Shown here in pieces: positions 46,443-56,734 of a DNA stretch of 64,000 nt. Within the stretch, counting starts at the first letter, position 1, and each line of letters opens with the position of its first letter. Position numbers and translations under genes: made by a program. The notes under the pieces were generated by a model. It worked only from the letters and a program-made list of their open reading frames with translations, ran no database searches and was not told the DNA's origin. Source of the DNA: Paracoccus sp. S3-43 (GTDB lineage: Bacteria > Pseudomonadota > Alphaproteobacteria > Rhodobacterales > Rhodobacteraceae); contig NZ_CP119082.1 of assembly GCF_029027965.1 (NCBI RefSeq), positions 1,220,001 to 1,284,000 of the forward strand, in the 5' to 3' direction.

Positions 46443-47411
46443 ATGCGGGTCTTGATCTGGGTGGTAATGGTGCTTCTGCTGCCGGGGCGGGTCTTGGCCG
46501 CGCCCGATCCGTCCCCGCCCGGAGATTATCCGGGCGCGCAATATATCGACAGGACGGGCTGCGTCTTTGTTCGCGACGGCCAGGACTGGACGCCCCGGCT
46601 GGACAAGCAGGGCGCGCCGATCTGCGGCTTCCCGCCCAGCCAGCCCGCGCTGTCGGACACGGCGCTGCTTGACCCTCGGCCGTCACCCGAGGATGCCTTG
46701 GCGGAGGTTTTGGCCCAGGGCTTGAAATCCGGCGATCTTGTCACCGATGCGCCGGCGGCACCGCTGGGCGATACCGCCCCCGATCCGGGCCAGGCGGTGT
46801 TGGACGCGACCTTGCAGGACCAGATCGACATGGAGGCCAGGCTTCGCAGCGCCATGGCGGGAAAAGCGCCAGACGGGCTGTGCGCCCGGCTCGGCTATCG
46901 TCCCGCCGGGAACGCGACGCCGATCATCGGCGGCGACGTGACCCAAGGCCTGTGCCCCGGCATGACCGCGCCCGAGCCCTTGCCGCAGATCACCGCGCTT
47001 GCCACGCCCATACCGGCCGAACCGGCGGCGGTGGCGGACGCGCAGGCCCCTTCCGCAGATCCCGCCCCGAGCCCCAGGCCGGTGCATCGGGCCGAACGGG
47101 TTGCCAAGCCCGCCTCGGTCATCGCCCGCAGGCCAGCCACAGCATCCCCGGCCGACAAGCCGGATCGAGTCGAGATGATCCCCGCCAACGCCCGCTATGT
47201 CGAGATCGGCACCTATGCCGACGCCGCGAATGCCCTGGCGGCGCTGCGCCGCCTGTCGGGCCTGGGCTATCGCACGGCGCAGCGCGATCAGAAACTGGGG
47301 GACAAGCCGGGCAAGGCGATTCTTGCGGGGCCGTTCGCGGATCGGCAGGCCCTGGTCACGGCGCTGTCGCGGCTGCGGGCGAACGGCTATCCCCGCGCGG
47401 TGGCGCGCTGA
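46443..47411 (+). CDS. SPOR-domain periplasmic protein
   Basis: A 322-residue secreted protein: signal peptide MRVLIWVVMVLLLPGRVLAA, then a Cys-containing N-terminal part (RTGCVFVRDGQDW, GAPICGFPP). A Pro/Ala-rich linker (~175-235) follows. The C-terminal ~75 residues are a SPOR domain (YVEIGTYADAANALAALRRLSGLGYRTAQRD...ILAGPFADRQALVTALSRLR), which binds denuded septal peptidoglycan. A cell-division or envelope role is likely; the N-terminal part is unrecognised. Confidence 0.83.
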   Translation: MRVLIWVVMVLLLPGRVLAAPDPSPPGDYPGAQYIDRTGCVFVRDGQDWTPRLDKQGAPICGFPPSQPALSDTALLDPRPSPEDALAEVLAQGLKSGDLVTDAPAAPLGDTAPDPGQAVLDATLQDQIDMEARLRSAMAGKAPDGLCARLGYRPAGNATPIIGGDVTQGLCPGMTAPEPLPQITALATPIPAEPAAVADAQAPSADPAPSPRPVHRAERVAKPASVIARRPATASPADKPDRVEMIPANARYVEIGTYADAANALAALRRLSGLGYRTAQRDQKLGDKPGKAILAGPFADRQALVTALSRLRANGYPRAVAR

Positions 47412-47427
47412 TCGGCAGACATGCGAA

Positions 47428-47445
47428 GGGGGCGCGAACGCCCCC
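47428..47445. terminator. GC-rich hairpin after the SPOR gene
   Basis: GGGGGCG, loop CGAA and CGCCCCC form a 7-bp stem, followed by GGACTATCTTG. There is no clear T run. It lies between the SPOR gene and the opposite-strand small ORF and resembles the other REP-like hairpins here. Confidence 0.5.
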
Positions 47446-47471
47446 GGACTATCTTGTGCTGGTCTGGCGGG

Positions 47472-47618
47472 TCAGGCCGCGCGGCGGGCGTTGTCCACGG
47501 CCATGCGGGGCGCTTCCTCGCGGGTGAAATACCCGAACATCTGGTCCAGCACGGCATCGGCGTCGGCCTGCAACTCGCGGGCGCTGATGCGAAGGGATTG
47601 TGCGGTGTTCTGTGCCAT
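47472..47618 (-). CDS. Small hypothetical protein (48 aa)
   Basis: A 48-residue helical, acidic ORF starting MAQNTAQSLRISARELQADADAV and ending MAVDNARRAA. The start with CAGGAC upstream is plausible. Small size makes it uncertain. It sits between the SPOR gene and tyrS with no partner, and no function is proposed. Confidence 0.45.
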   Translation of the reverse strand: MAQNTAQSLRISARELQADADAVLDQMFGYFTREEAPRMAVDNARRAA

Positions 47619-47739
47619 TGTCCTGTCTTCCGGGTCGGAGTGATCCTCCCGCAAGGACACATAGGGACCGGTCCCCGCTCTGTCCATTGCTGCGACGCAG
47701 CGTCAACCGGGCCTGCAATGCTGCCATGCAGCAAACGCC

Positions 47740-48984
47740 TCATCCCAGCGTCACCATGCGATGCTTCTTCCTGCCCACCGACACCTTCAGCCCGTCCCCG
47801 ATCAGCAATTGATCAACAGTCAATTGCGGATCGCCGACCGGTTCGTTGTTCAGGCGCAGGCCGCCCTCGGCGATCAGCCGCTTCGCTTCCTTGCCCGAGG
47901 GCGTGATTCCGGTCTGCACCAGAAGCTGGACCACCGACAACCCCTCGCCCAGGACGCCGGCGGGCAGGACCGCGACCTCCAGATCGCCGCCCGCGCCGCC
48001 CTGTTCGAACACCTCGCGCGCGGTGGCCTCGGCGCTTGCGGCGGCTTCGGCGCCGTGCAGCAGGGCCGTCACCTCGTTGGCCAACAGAACCTTGCCGGCG
48101 TTGATCTCGGACCCCTGAAGCGCGCCCAGGCGGTCGCATTCCTCGACCGGCAATTCGGTATAGAGCTTCAGGAACCGCCCCACATCGGCATCGGTGGTGT
48201 TGCGCCAGAACTGCCAGAACTCATAGGGCGACAGCATCGCCCCGTTCAGCCAGACGGCGCCGCCCGCCGACTTGCCCATCTTGCGCCCGTCGCTGGTGGT
48301 CAGCAGCCGCGAGGTCAGCCCCCAGACACAAGCGTCATCGACCCGCCGCGTCAGGTCGATGCCATTGACGATATTGCCCCACTGGTCCGACCCGCCCATC
48401 TGCAACCGGCAGCCATGGCGGCGATGCAGTTCCAGGAAATCATAGGCTTGCAGGATCATGTAGTTGAATTCCAGGAAGGACAGCGACTGTTCGCGGTCCA
48501 GCCGGGACTTCACCGATTCGAAGGACAGCATCCGGTTGACGCTGAAATGCCGCCCGATGTCGCGCAGGAACTCCAGATAGTTCAGCCCGTCCAGCCATTC
48601 GGCATTGTTCAGCATCAGCGCGCCGTCGCCGCCATAGGACAGATAGCGCGCGAAGACCTGTCCCATCCCGTCGATATTGGCCTGGATCGCGGCCTCGTCC
48701 AGCAGCGGGCGTTCTTCCGAGCGGAAGCTGGGATCGCCCACCTTGGTGGTGCCGCCGCCCATCAGCGTGATCGGCCGGTTGCCGGTCTTCTGGAACCAGC
48801 GCAGCATCATGATGTTCAGCAGGTGCCCCACATGCAGCGACGCCGCCGTCGCGTCATAGCCGATATAGGCCGTGACCGGCCCTTCCAGCAGCGCCTGGTC
48901 CAGCGCCGCATAGTCGGTGCAGTCGGCGACATAGCCGCGCTCGAACATCACGCGCAGGAAATCGGACTTGGGGCTGTAGGTCAT
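47740..48984 (-). CDS. tyrS: Tyrosine-tRNA ligase
   Basis: A 414-residue class I synthetase. The HIGH motif is HVGH (51-54) and the KMSKS motif is KMGKS (235-239). [15 protein letters not shown] is the tyrosine-binding region. The C terminus is an S4 RNA-binding domain ([33 protein letters not shown]). The start [10 protein letters not shown] is chosen; the longer frame is antisense to anmK. Confidence 0.96.
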   Translation of the reverse strand: MTYSPKSDFLRVMFERGYVADCTDYAALDQALLEGPVTAYIGYDATAASLHVGHLLNIMMLRWFQKTGNRPITLMGGGTTKVGDPSFRSEERPLLDEAAIQANIDGMGQVFARYLSYGGDGALMLNNAEWLDGLNYLEFLRDIGRHFSVNRMLSFESVKSRLDREQSLSFLEFNYMILQAYDFLELHRRHGCRLQMGGSDQWGNIVNGIDLTRRVDDACVWGLTSRLLTTSDGRKMGKSAGGAVWLNGAMLSPYEFWQFWRNTTDADVGRFLKLYTELPVEECDRLGALQGSEINAGKVLLANEVTALLHGAEAAASAEATAREVFEQGGAGGDLEVAVLPAGVLGEGLSVVQLLVQTGITPSGKEAKRLIAEGGLRLNNEPVGDPQLTVDQLLIGDGLKVSVGRKKHRMVTLG

Positions 48985-49043
48985 CGGCTTTTTCCTTCTG
49001 GTCGGCGCGGATATACCGGCTGGGACAGGGAAGGAAAAGCGCG

Positions 49044-50174
49044 ATGATCCGGGTTCTGGGAATGATGTCGGGCACCTCGATGGACGGGGTGGACGCGGCG
49101 GTGATCGAGACCGAGGGGGTGCGGATCGCGGGCTTCGGGCGCAGCGGCTTTCGCGCCTATTCCGACACCGAATCGGCCGTGCTGCACGCGGCGCTCGGCC
49201 GATGGCCGGGCGGGGCAGGGGTGGCCGAGGCCGCGGCGCTGTCGGTCGCAAGCCATGCCGCCTTGGCCGCCGATTTCGCGGATGCCGACCTGATCGGCTA
49301 TCACGGCCAGACCCTGGCCCATGATCCGCAGGGCAGGGGCACGCATCAGGCGGGCGACGGCGCGGCCTTGGCGCGGGCGGTGGGGCGGCCGGTGGTCTGG
49401 GATTTCCGCCGCGAGGATGTGCGGCAGGGTGGCGAAGGCGCGCCGCTGGCGCCGTTCTTCCACTGGGCCTGCGCCGGCTGGGCCGTGGGGCAGGGGCGTC
49501 TGTCGCCGCAGCCCGTCGCCTTCCTGAACCTGGGCGGCGTGGGCAACCTCACCTGGGTCGATCCGACCGCCCCCGCGCCCGAGGCGCCGGGCGCCTGCCT
49601 GGCCTTCGACACCGGCCCCGCCAATGCGCCGCTCAACGACCTGATGCGGCGGCGCCTGCGGCAAAGCCACGACCGCGACGGCGCCTTGGCCGCGACGGGA
49701 CGGGCGGATCACCGCCTCCTGGCCGAATTCCTGCGCCATCCCTGGTTCGACCGGCCGCCGCCAAAATCGCTGGACCGCGACCAGTTCGCGGGCCTTGCCG
49801 CCGCCGTCGAACCGCTGGCGGATGCCGATGCCGCCGCGACCCTGGTTGCGGCTCTGGCCGGGGCGGTTGCGGCGGGGATGCGGTGGATGCCGACCGTTCC
49901 CGCCGCGGTGCTGGTCTGCGGCGGCGGGCGGCGCAACCCCGCGATCATGGCGCGGCTGGCGCAGGTGCTGCCCTGCGACGTGCAGCCGGTCGAGGCGGCG
50001 GGCCTGGACGGCGACATGCTGGAGGCGCAGGCCTTCGGCTGGCTGGCGGCGCGGGTGCTGCGCGGGCTGCCGACCTCGGGTCCGGCGACGACGGGGGTGG
50101 GCGCGCCCTGCTGCGGGGGGCGGATCAGTTATCCGCGCGGGCGTGAATTCGGGGGGCGTGGTGATTTTTCATGA
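49044..50174 (+). CDS. anmK: Anhydro-N-acetylmuramic acid kinase
   Basis: A 376-residue kinase of the ASKHA fold that recycles cell wall sugars. It has [59 protein letters not shown] and [24 protein letters not shown] precedes the ATG. It is divergent from tyrS. Confidence 0.94.
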   Translation: MIRVLGMMSGTSMDGVDAAVIETEGVRIAGFGRSGFRAYSDTESAVLHAALGRWPGGAGVAEAAALSVASHAALAADFADADLIGYHGQTLAHDPQGRGTHQAGDGAALARAVGRPVVWDFRREDVRQGGEGAPLAPFFHWACAGWAVGQGRLSPQPVAFLNLGGVGNLTWVDPTAPAPEAPGACLAFDTGPANAPLNDLMRRRLRQSHDRDGALAATGRADHRLLAEFLRHPWFDRPPPKSLDRDQFAGLAAAVEPLADADAAATLVAALAGAVAAGMRWMPTVPAAVLVCGGGRRNPAIMARLAQVLPCDVQPVEAAGLDGDMLEAQAFGWLAARVLRGLPTSGPATTGVGAPCCGGRISYPRGREFGGRGDFS

Positions 50175-50251
50175 CGCGCCCTTGACGGGCGGCTGCGGTC
50201 TGCGTAAACCGCCCCTCACCCCGAAGGGCGATCTGTCGGGGTGGTGAGTGT

Positions 50252-50328
50252 GCGGTTGTAGCTCAGTTGGTTAGAGTACCGGCCTGTCACGCCGGGGGTC
50301 GCGGGTTCGAGCCCCGTCAACCGCGCCA
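50252..50328 (+). tRNA. tRNA-Asp (anticodon GUC)
   Basis: The acceptor GCGGTTG pairs with CAACCGC, followed by G and an encoded CCA. The anticodon loop CTGTCAC gives GUC, and the T arm has GGTTCGAGCCC. An identical copy follows 23 bases later. Confidence 0.97.
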
Positions 50329-50351
50329 CACACATCTTCGCCCGGAAAAGC

Positions 50352-50428
50352 GCGGTTGTAGCTCAGTTGGTTAGAGTACCGGCCTGTCACGCCGGGGGTC
50401 GCGGGTTCGAGCCCCGTCAACCGCGCCA
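50352..50428 (+). tRNA. tRNA-Asp (anticodon GUC), second copy
   Basis: Identical over its 77 bases to the copy at 50252-50328, including the encoded CCA, so it is a recent or concerted duplication. It probably shares one promoter and transcript with the first copy. Confidence 0.97.
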
Positions 50429-50502
50429 TTTCCCCTGATTTTTGATCTAACATCCCTCGCCGCGTTTCGCTAAGACGGAACCCCGCCAAGGGAGGATTGC
50501 GA

Positions 50503-51768
50503 ATGACCGATCATGATGATGCGACGGCGCTGATTGCGACGATGGGCCGGGCCGCGCGGGCGGCGGCGGTCGAACTTGCGCAGGCCACGGCCGAACGCAA
50601 GCATGTCGCGCTGATCGGGGCCGCCTATGAAATCCGCGCGCGGCAGGCCGCGATCCTGGCCGCCAATGACGAGGACATGCAGTTCGGGCGCGACAAGGGA
50701 CTGGCCCCGGCGATGCTGGACCGGCTGCGCCTGGACGCAGCCCGCCTGCGCGGGATCGAGGACGGCCTGCGCGCGGTGGCCGAACAGCGCGACCCGGTGG
50801 GAGAGGTCTTGGCCGAATGGGACCGCCCGAACGGGCTGCACATCCAGCGGATCCGCACCCCGATCGGCGTCATCGGCGTGATCTATGAAAGCCGCCCGAA
50901 CGTGACCGCCGATGCCGGCGCGCTGGCGTTGAAATCGGGCAATGCGGTGATCCTGCGCGGCGGGTCGGAAAGCCTGCATTCCAGTCAGGCGATCCATGCC
51001 TGCATGGTCGAAGGGTTGCGCCAGGCCCGTCTGCCCGAAGCGGCGATCCAGCTTGTCCCGACCCGCGACCGCGCCGCCGTCACCGCGATGTTGCAGGCGC
51101 AGGGCCTGATCGACGTGATCATTCCGCGCGGTGGCAAGGGGCTGGTCGGGCTGGTCCAGCAGCAGGCGCGGGTGCCGGTCTTCGCGCATCTTGAAGGCAT
51201 CTGCCACGTCTATGTCGATCGCGACGCCGACCCCGAGATGGCCCGCAAGGTCGTGCTGAACGCCAAGACCCGCCGCCCCGGCATCTGCGGCGCCGCCGAA
51301 AGCCTGCTGATCGACTGGCGGTTCTATACCCGCTACGGGCCCGCGATCATCGAGGATCTGCTGCGCGCGGGCGTCGAGGTCCGGGCCGAGGGCGAGCTGG
51401 CGAAAATCCCCGCCACCGTCCGCGCCGGGGCGGATGATTTCGGCCGCGAATTCCTGGACATGATCATCGCCGCGAAGCTGGTCGACGGGGTCGAGGAGGC
51501 GATCACCCATATCCGCCGCCATGGCAGCCAGCACACCGAATCGATCATCACCGATAACGACGCCACGGCAGAGCGGTTCTTTGCCGCGCTCGACAGCGCG
51601 ATCCTGATGCGCAACGCCTCGACCCAGTTCGCCGATGGCGGAGAGTTCGGGATGGGCGCGGAAATCGGCATCGCCACCGGCAAGCTGCACGCGCGCGGCC
51701 CGGTCGGGGCCGAGCAGTTGACCAGCTTCAAATACCTGGTTCGGGGCGACGGGACGGTCCGCGCCTGA
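50503..51768 (+). CDS. proA: Gamma-glutamyl phosphate reductase
   Basis: A 421-residue aldehyde-dehydrogenase-fold enzyme for proline synthesis. The catalytic Cys262 lies in [44 protein letters not shown] and [20 protein letters not shown] complete the signature. GGAGG precedes the ATG; a TTG six bases earlier is rejected. proB is not adjacent in the window. Confidence 0.96.
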   Translation: MTDHDDATALIATMGRAARAAAVELAQATAERKHVALIGAAYEIRARQAAILAANDEDMQFGRDKGLAPAMLDRLRLDAARLRGIEDGLRAVAEQRDPVGEVLAEWDRPNGLHIQRIRTPIGVIGVIYESRPNVTADAGALALKSGNAVILRGGSESLHSSQAIHACMVEGLRQARLPEAAIQLVPTRDRAAVTAMLQAQGLIDVIIPRGGKGLVGLVQQQARVPVFAHLEGICHVYVDRDADPEMARKVVLNAKTRRPGICGAAESLLIDWRFYTRYGPAIIEDLLRAGVEVRAEGELAKIPATVRAGADDFGREFLDMIIAAKLVDGVEEAITHIRRHGSQHTESIITDNDATAERFFAALDSAILMRNASTQFADGGEFGMGAEIGIATGKLHARGPVGAEQLTSFKYLVRGDGTVRA

Positions 51769-51781
51769 CCCCCGGCGGGGA

Positions 51782-52405
51782 TCAGAACGCGATCCCAGCC
51801 CCCTTGTCGTCCAGATCCCAGCGTGGCTGGCGGTTGGCGGCGGCAAGGGCCTGGGCCAGAAGGGCGAAATGAACCTCGGACGGGGCAGGGGCGCGGGGGG
51901 CGTCGCCGCCCAGCCAGGCCCACAGGGCCGCATCCTGCTTGACCCGGTCGGCCTGTCCCACCAGCCGCCAGCGGCCCTCGTCATGCAGCACGGTGATCGT
52001 GCCGCCCCAGGGCAGCGCGCTTTCCAGGCACATGATCGCCAGCATGATCATGCGCAGTTCCACGCGGGCGAAATCGCCCTCGGCCTCCAGGTCGATGCGC
52101 AGCCGGCCCTGGCTTGCAAAGCCGTCCAGAAGCTGCGCTAGGCCCGCGCGCGACATGCGCTGTTCGCCCTGGGCCTGGCCGAAGGCCACGCGGAACAGCT
52201 GGATCCGCGCCCGCGCCGCCGCCACCGATTCGGCGATCAGCTTCAGTTCGGGGCTGGCGCCGATGCCCGGAAACTCGGGCGACATTTCCAGCAGTTCGAC
52301 GCCGTTGCCGATGGCGCCCAGCGGCGAGACCAGGTCATGGCACAGCCGCGATCCCAGCAGATGCGCAAGCTCTGCCTGCGTGATGCGCGTTGTCTCCAGG
52401 GTCAT
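51782..52405 (-). CDS. chpT: ChpT-like histidine phosphotransferase
   Basis: A 207-residue protein. SRLCHDLVSPLGAIGNGVELLEM has the phosphorylatable His23 in a DHp-like helix, followed by a degenerate ATPase-like domain. It would pass phosphate from CckA to CtrA in the alphaproteobacterial cell-cycle and flagellar-control relay. Motif position and length fit ChpT. It is alone, convergent with proA. Confidence 0.88.
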   Translation of the reverse strand: MTLETTRITQAELAHLLGSRLCHDLVSPLGAIGNGVELLEMSPEFPGIGASPELKLIAESVAAARARIQLFRVAFGQAQGEQRMSRAGLAQLLDGFASQGRLRIDLEAEGDFARVELRMIMLAIMCLESALPWGGTITVLHDEGRWRLVGQADRVKQDAALWAWLGGDAPRAPAPSEVHFALLAQALAAANRQPRWDLDDKGAGIAF

Positions 52406-52443
52406 GCGGCATTACCTTTCAGCACGTCACAAAGGGGGCTGCC

Positions 52444-52623
52444 GTGAACGAGATCCTGGAACCCGGCATGATCGTCCGCCATCCCGGCGCGCCCGAATGG
52501 GGCGAGGGCCAAGTGCAGTCGCGCATCGGCGACCGGATCACGGTCAACTTCGCCGAGGCCGGAAAGCAGGTCATCGACGGCAGGCGGGTTTCGCTGGATA
52601 TCGTCTGGTCGCACGGCAGCTGA
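52444..52623 (+). CDS. DUF3553 protein
   Basis: A 59-residue protein with ILEPGMIVRHPGAPEWGEGQVQSRIGDRITVNFAEAGKQVI, a small SH3-like/KOW-like fold matching DUF3553. The GTG start has AAGGGGG upstream. A related domain occurs in UvrD/CarD-like proteins, so nucleic-acid binding is possible but not shown. Confidence 0.75.
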   Translation: MNEILEPGMIVRHPGAPEWGEGQVQSRIGDRITVNFAEAGKQVIDGRRVSLDIVWSHGS

Positions 52624-52752
52624 GTGGTTCATGCCGCAACGATTGCAACCTTTGATTGTTTTGTGCAAGCAAACTTGCGCCCCGCATGGGACGTCCAGGT
52701 CAGTCTGCTGCATCGTTGCAATACCCCGCGCGCGCGCCTAGACAGGACCGCG

Positions 52753-53559
52753 ATGCCCATATCCGCCCCCGCCCGCACCCGATCCGACCCGTCCTTCTTC
52801 GACACACGCCTGGCGGTGTCGGACCAGGATCTGCTGGCCGCGCAACGCCTGCGCTATCGCGTCTTCATCGAGGAACTGGGCGGCGACGGCCCGCTGGTCG
52901 ATCATGACCGGCGGCTGGAACGCGACGACTTCGATCCGGTCGTGGATCACCTGTGCCTGATCGACACCCGCCGGTCGCCACAGGATCTTGATCATGTCGT
53001 GGGCGTCTATCGCCTGCTGCGCGGCGATGTGGCGGCGGGGTTCGGGCGGTTCTACTGCGATTCCGAATACGACCTGACGCCGCTGCGCGCCTGCGGCCGC
53101 CCGGTGCTGGAACTGGGCCGGTCCTGCGTCGATCCGGCCTGCCGGGGCGGGTCGGGCATGTTCCTGCTGTGGAACGCGCTTGCCGATTACGTCCTGGACC
53201 ACGGGATCCAGATCCTGTTCGGTGTCGCCAGCTTTCACGGCACCGACACGACAATGCTGGCGCCCTCGCTCAGCTGGCTGCACCATCACCACCTGGCCCC
53301 CGCCGACCTGCGCCCCCGCGCGCGGCCCGAGGGGTTTCACCGCATGGACCTGATCCCCGCCGACCGCCTGGACCGGCGCGAGGCCCTGGTCGGGATGCCC
53401 GCGCTGATCAAGGCCTATCTGCGCTTGGGCGGCATGGTGGGCGATGGGGCGTTCATCGACCGCGCCTTCAACACCACCGATGTGTTCCTGCTGATGGACA
53501 CCGCCGCGATGTCGGACAAGCACCGGCAGTTCTACGAAAGCCGCTGGCAGCCGCAATGA
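52753..53559 (+). CDS. olsB: Ornithine-acyl-ACP N-acyltransferase
   Basis: A 268-residue GNAT-like acyltransferase. It shows LAAQRLRYRVFIEELGGDGP, HVVGVYRLLRGD, FYCDSEYDL, LELGRSCVDPACRGGSGMFLLWNAL and LFGVASFHGTD, the OlsB pattern. It makes lyso-ornithine lipid, which the next gene completes. The start at MPISAP is chosen; the frame continues upstream without a good site. It overlaps olsA by 4 bases. Confidence 0.9.
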   Translation: MPISAPARTRSDPSFFDTRLAVSDQDLLAAQRLRYRVFIEELGGDGPLVDHDRRLERDDFDPVVDHLCLIDTRRSPQDLDHVVGVYRLLRGDVAAGFGRFYCDSEYDLTPLRACGRPVLELGRSCVDPACRGGSGMFLLWNALADYVLDHGIQILFGVASFHGTDTTMLAPSLSWLHHHHLAPADLRPRARPEGFHRMDLIPADRLDRREALVGMPALIKAYLRLGGMVGDGAFIDRAFNTTDVFLLMDTAAMSDKHRQFYESRWQPQ

Positions 53560-54407
53560 GCCCGGCTCCGCGCGTTGATCCGGGACGGACCGAGGCGACC
53601 TGGCGCGACGGCCAACCGCCGCCGCTGGCCGGTCCGCGGACCTTGGGCGACTGGCTGCGCGTCACGCGCCGGGGCCTGGGCGCGATTCTGGTGCTGCTGG
53701 CGGGGGTGCTGCTGATCCTGCCCCTGCGCGGGGTCGAGCGTCTGGTTCATGGCCGCCGCCGTCCCTGGACGGGACCGCATGTGCAGGCGGTCTGCCGTCT
53801 GGTGCTGGCCTGCATCGGCATCCGCTGGCGGCGGCAGGGCGTGCCGATGCGCGGCCCCGGCGCGGTGGTGGCGAACCATTCAAGCTGGCTGGACATCCTG
53901 GTCCTGAACGCCGCCATGCCGGTGTTCTTCGTCAGCAAGGCCGAGGTCGCGGGCTGGCCCGGCATCAACATCCTGACCCGCGTCACCGACACGCATTTCG
54001 TCATCCGCGATCCCCGGCTGGCGCAGGCGCAGGCGCGGGAGTTCTCGGACCGCGTGAATGCGGGCCACCGGCTGCTGTTCTTTCCCGAAGGCACCTCGAC
54101 CGACGGGCGGCGGCTGCTGCCCTTCAAGCCGACGCTGTTCCAGGGGTTCCTGGATCCGGCGCTGCCCGCCGGGCTGGCGATCCAGCCGGTCAGCGCGGTC
54201 TATCATGCGCCCCCCAACGCGGATCCGCGCTTTTACGGCTGGTGGGGGGATATGGATCTGGGGCCGCATCTGCTGGCGGTGCTGGCGGCGCGGCGGCAGG
54301 GGCGGGTGACGGTCGTGCTGCACGATCCCGTCCCGGTGGCCGGGCAGACGCGCAAAACCCTGGCCCTGGCCTGCGAAGACGCCGTGCGTCGCGGCCTTGT
54401 CGCTTGA
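53556..54407 (+). CDS. olsA: Lyso-ornithine lipid O-acyltransferase
   Basis: A 283-residue PlsC-type acyltransferase. One membrane span (LGAILVLLAGVLLILPL) comes before the catalytic motif NHSSWLDIL (the H-x4-D signature), and FFPEGTSTDGRR is the second motif. It acylates the OlsB product to ornithine lipid. The ATG overlaps the olsB stop. OlsA is preferred over general PlsC because of the pairing with olsB. Confidence 0.88.
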   Translation: MSPAPRVDPGRTEATWRDGQPPPLAGPRTLGDWLRVTRRGLGAILVLLAGVLLILPLRGVERLVHGRRRPWTGPHVQAVCRLVLACIGIRWRRQGVPMRGPGAVVANHSSWLDILVLNAAMPVFFVSKAEVAGWPGINILTRVTDTHFVIRDPRLAQAQAREFSDRVNAGHRLLFFPEGTSTDGRRLLPFKPTLFQGFLDPALPAGLAIQPVSAVYHAPPNADPRFYGWWGDMDLGPHLLAVLAARRQGRVTVVLHDPVPVAGQTRKTLALACEDAVRRGLVA

Positions 54408-54468
54408 TCGGGCGGGTATCTGGCCCATATTTGGTGGGATGACCATCCGCAGCCCCAAGGGATCTGCC

Positions 54469-56733
54469 ATGACCCGTTTTGCCGCGCCCATCGCCGAACA
54501 GATCTGGGACATGAAATACCGCCTGAAGGACGCCGAGGGCCGCCCCCTCGACGCCACGGTCGAGGACAGCTGGCGCCGCGTCGCCCGCGACCTGGCCCAG
54601 GTTGAGGCAGACCCCGCCGCGTGGGAGGACCGCTTCTATGCCGCGCTTCAGGATTTCCGCTTCCTGCCTGCCGGGCGCATCCTGGCGGGCGCGGGCACCG
54701 GGCGCAGCGTCACCCTGTTCAACTGCTTCGTCATGGGCACCATCCCCGACAGCATGGAGGGGATTTTCCAGGCGCTGAAGGAAGCCGCGCTGACCATGCA
54801 GCAGGGCGGCGGCATCGGCTATGATTTCAGCACCATCCGCCCCAGGGGGGCCGAGGTGCGGGGCGTGGCGGCGGACGCATCCGGCCCGCTGTCCTTCATG
54901 GACGTGTGGGACGCGATGTGCCGCACGATCATGTCGGCGGGCAGCCGCCGGGGCGCGATGATGGCCACCATGCGCTGCGACCACCCCGATATCGAGGATT
55001 TCATCGCCGCCAAGCAGGACAGCGCCCGGCTGCGCATGTTCAACCTGTCGGTGCTGGTGACGGATGCCTTCATGCAGGCGGTCAAGGCGGACGGGCGGTG
55101 GGATCTGGTCTTTGGCGGCAAGGTCTATCGCACGGTCCCCGCGCAGGATCTGTGGAACCGGATCATGCGCGCGACCTATGACTATGCCGAACCCGGCGTG
55201 ATCTTCATCGACCGCATCAACCAGCAGAACAACCTGCATTACGCCGAGACGATCGCGGCCACCAATCCCTGCGGTGAACAGCCGCTGCCGCCCTATGGGG
55301 CCTGCCTGCTGGGGTCGGTGAACCTGGCCCGGCTGGTGTCGGACCCGTTCACGCCGCAGGCGAGGGTGGACATGGCGGCGCTGGACGATCTGGTCCGGGT
55401 GGCGGTGCGGATGATGGACAATGTGGTCGATGCGTCGAAATTCCCCCTGCCGCAGCAGGCGGCCGAGGCGCGGGCCAAGCGCCGCATCGGCCTGGGCGTG
55501 ACGGGGCTTGCCGATGCGCTGCTGATGCTGGGGCTGCGCTATGGCGCCCCGGATGCCGTGGAGCGGACGCGGGTCTGGATGCGGGCCATCGCGCGGTCGG
55601 CCTATCTGGCCTCCGCCGATCTGGCGCGCGAGAAGGGGGCATTCCCGCTGTTCGACCGCGACGCCTTCCTGGCCTCGGGCTTCATGCGGCGGATGGACGA
55701 TGCGGTGCGCGACGCGGTGGCGGCTCATGGCATCCGCAACGCCCTGCTGACCAGCATCGCGCCGACCGGGACGATCAGCCTCTATGCCGGGAACGTGTCC
55801 AGCGGGATCGAGCCGGTCTTCGGCCATGCCTATACCCGCAAGGTGCTGCAAAAGGACGGCAGCCGGACCGAGGAGGAGGTCGTCGATTACGCCGTCCAGA
55901 TGTGGCGCGACCTGCATGGCGACGCGCCCTTGCCCGATTACTTCGTGAACGCGCAGACGCTGGCGCCCCAGGATCATGTCGCCATGCAGGCGGCGGCGCA
56001 GGACTGGGTGGACAGCAGCATCTCCAAGACCATCAACTGCCCGGCGGATATGCCCTTCCAGGACTTCAAGGATGTCTACCTGTCGGCTTGGGATCTGGGC
56101 TGCAAGGGCTGCACCACCTATCGCCCGAACGCGGTCACCGGATCGGTCCTGTCGGTCAGCGAGGCGGCCGAGGCCGTGCCGCAGGCCGATGCCGGTGCCG
56201 AGGTCGTCTATCTGACCGAGCCTCTGGACCGTCCCGCCGCGCTGGAAGGCGCGACCTACAAGCTGAAATGGCCCGCCAGCGAACACGCGATCTATATCAC
56301 CATCAACGACATCGTGCAGGCGGGCCATCGCCGCCCGTTCGAGATCTTCATCAACTCGAAGAACATGGAGCATTTCGCCTGGACCGTCGCCCTGACCCGG
56401 ATGATCAGCGCGGTCTTCCGGCGTGGCGGCGATGTGTCCTTCGTGGTCGAGGAACTGAAGGCCGTCTTCGACCCGCGCGGCGGCGCCTGGATGGGCGGGC
56501 GCTATGTGCCGTCGATCCTGGCGGCCATCGGCGGGGTGATCGAACGCCACATGGTCGCCATCGGCTTCCTGGCGGGCGAGGGCCTGGGCCTGAAATCCGA
56601 TCCGCAGGTCGAGGCGATGGCCGTGGGCGAACGCCCGCTGGGCCCGGCCTGCCCGAACTGCGGCCAATACGGGATGCGCATGAACGAAGGCTGCATGACC
56701 TGCCCGAACTGCGGCCATTCCAAATGCGGCTAG
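54469..56733 (+). CDS. nrdJ: Adenosylcobalamin-dependent ribonucleoside-diphosphate reductase
   Basis: A 754-residue class II reductase. It has FLPAGRILAGAGT, LFNCFVMGTI (first redox Cys), MQQGGGIGYDFSTIRPRGA, NPCGEQPLPPYGACLLGSVNL (active-site region), APTGTISLYAGNVSSGIEP and DLGCKGCTTYRP. It ends with a Cys-rich tail (CPNCGQYG...CMTCPNCGHSKCG) that holds the mobile redox cysteines and perhaps zinc. It needs vitamin B12 and works with or without oxygen. The start at MTRFAAP has AAGGGA upstream; an ATG at 54439 is possible. No partner gene is needed. Confidence 0.94.
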   Translation: MTRFAAPIAEQIWDMKYRLKDAEGRPLDATVEDSWRRVARDLAQVEADPAAWEDRFYAALQDFRFLPAGRILAGAGTGRSVTLFNCFVMGTIPDSMEGIFQALKEAALTMQQGGGIGYDFSTIRPRGAEVRGVAADASGPLSFMDVWDAMCRTIMSAGSRRGAMMATMRCDHPDIEDFIAAKQDSARLRMFNLSVLVTDAFMQAVKADGRWDLVFGGKVYRTVPAQDLWNRIMRATYDYAEPGVIFIDRINQQNNLHYAETIAATNPCGEQPLPPYGACLLGSVNLARLVSDPFTPQARVDMAALDDLVRVAVRMMDNVVDASKFPLPQQAAEARAKRRIGLGVTGLADALLMLGLRYGAPDAVERTRVWMRAIARSAYLASADLAREKGAFPLFDRDAFLASGFMRRMDDAVRDAVAAHGIRNALLTSIAPTGTISLYAGNVSSGIEPVFGHAYTRKVLQKDGSRTEEEVVDYAVQMWRDLHGDAPLPDYFVNAQTLAPQDHVAMQAAAQDWVDSSISKTINCPADMPFQDFKDVYLSAWDLGCKGCTTYRPNAVTGSVLSVSEAAEAVPQADAGAEVVYLTEPLDRPAALEGATYKLKWPASEHAIYITINDIVQAGHRRPFEIFINSKNMEHFAWTVALTRMISAVFRRGGDVSFVVEELKAVFDPRGGAWMGGRYVPSILAAIGGVIERHMVAIGFLAGEGLGLKSDPQVEAMAVGERPLGPACPNCGQYGMRMNEGCMTCPNCGHSKCG

Positions 56734-56734
56734 G

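Noticed and set aside
50252..50428. Possible CRISPR-like direct repeat
   Set aside because: The two repeated units are complete tRNA-Asp genes; there is no further repeat.
54190..56718. 842-codon minus-strand open frame
   Set aside because: Antisense to the class II ribonucleotide reductase; no motifs.
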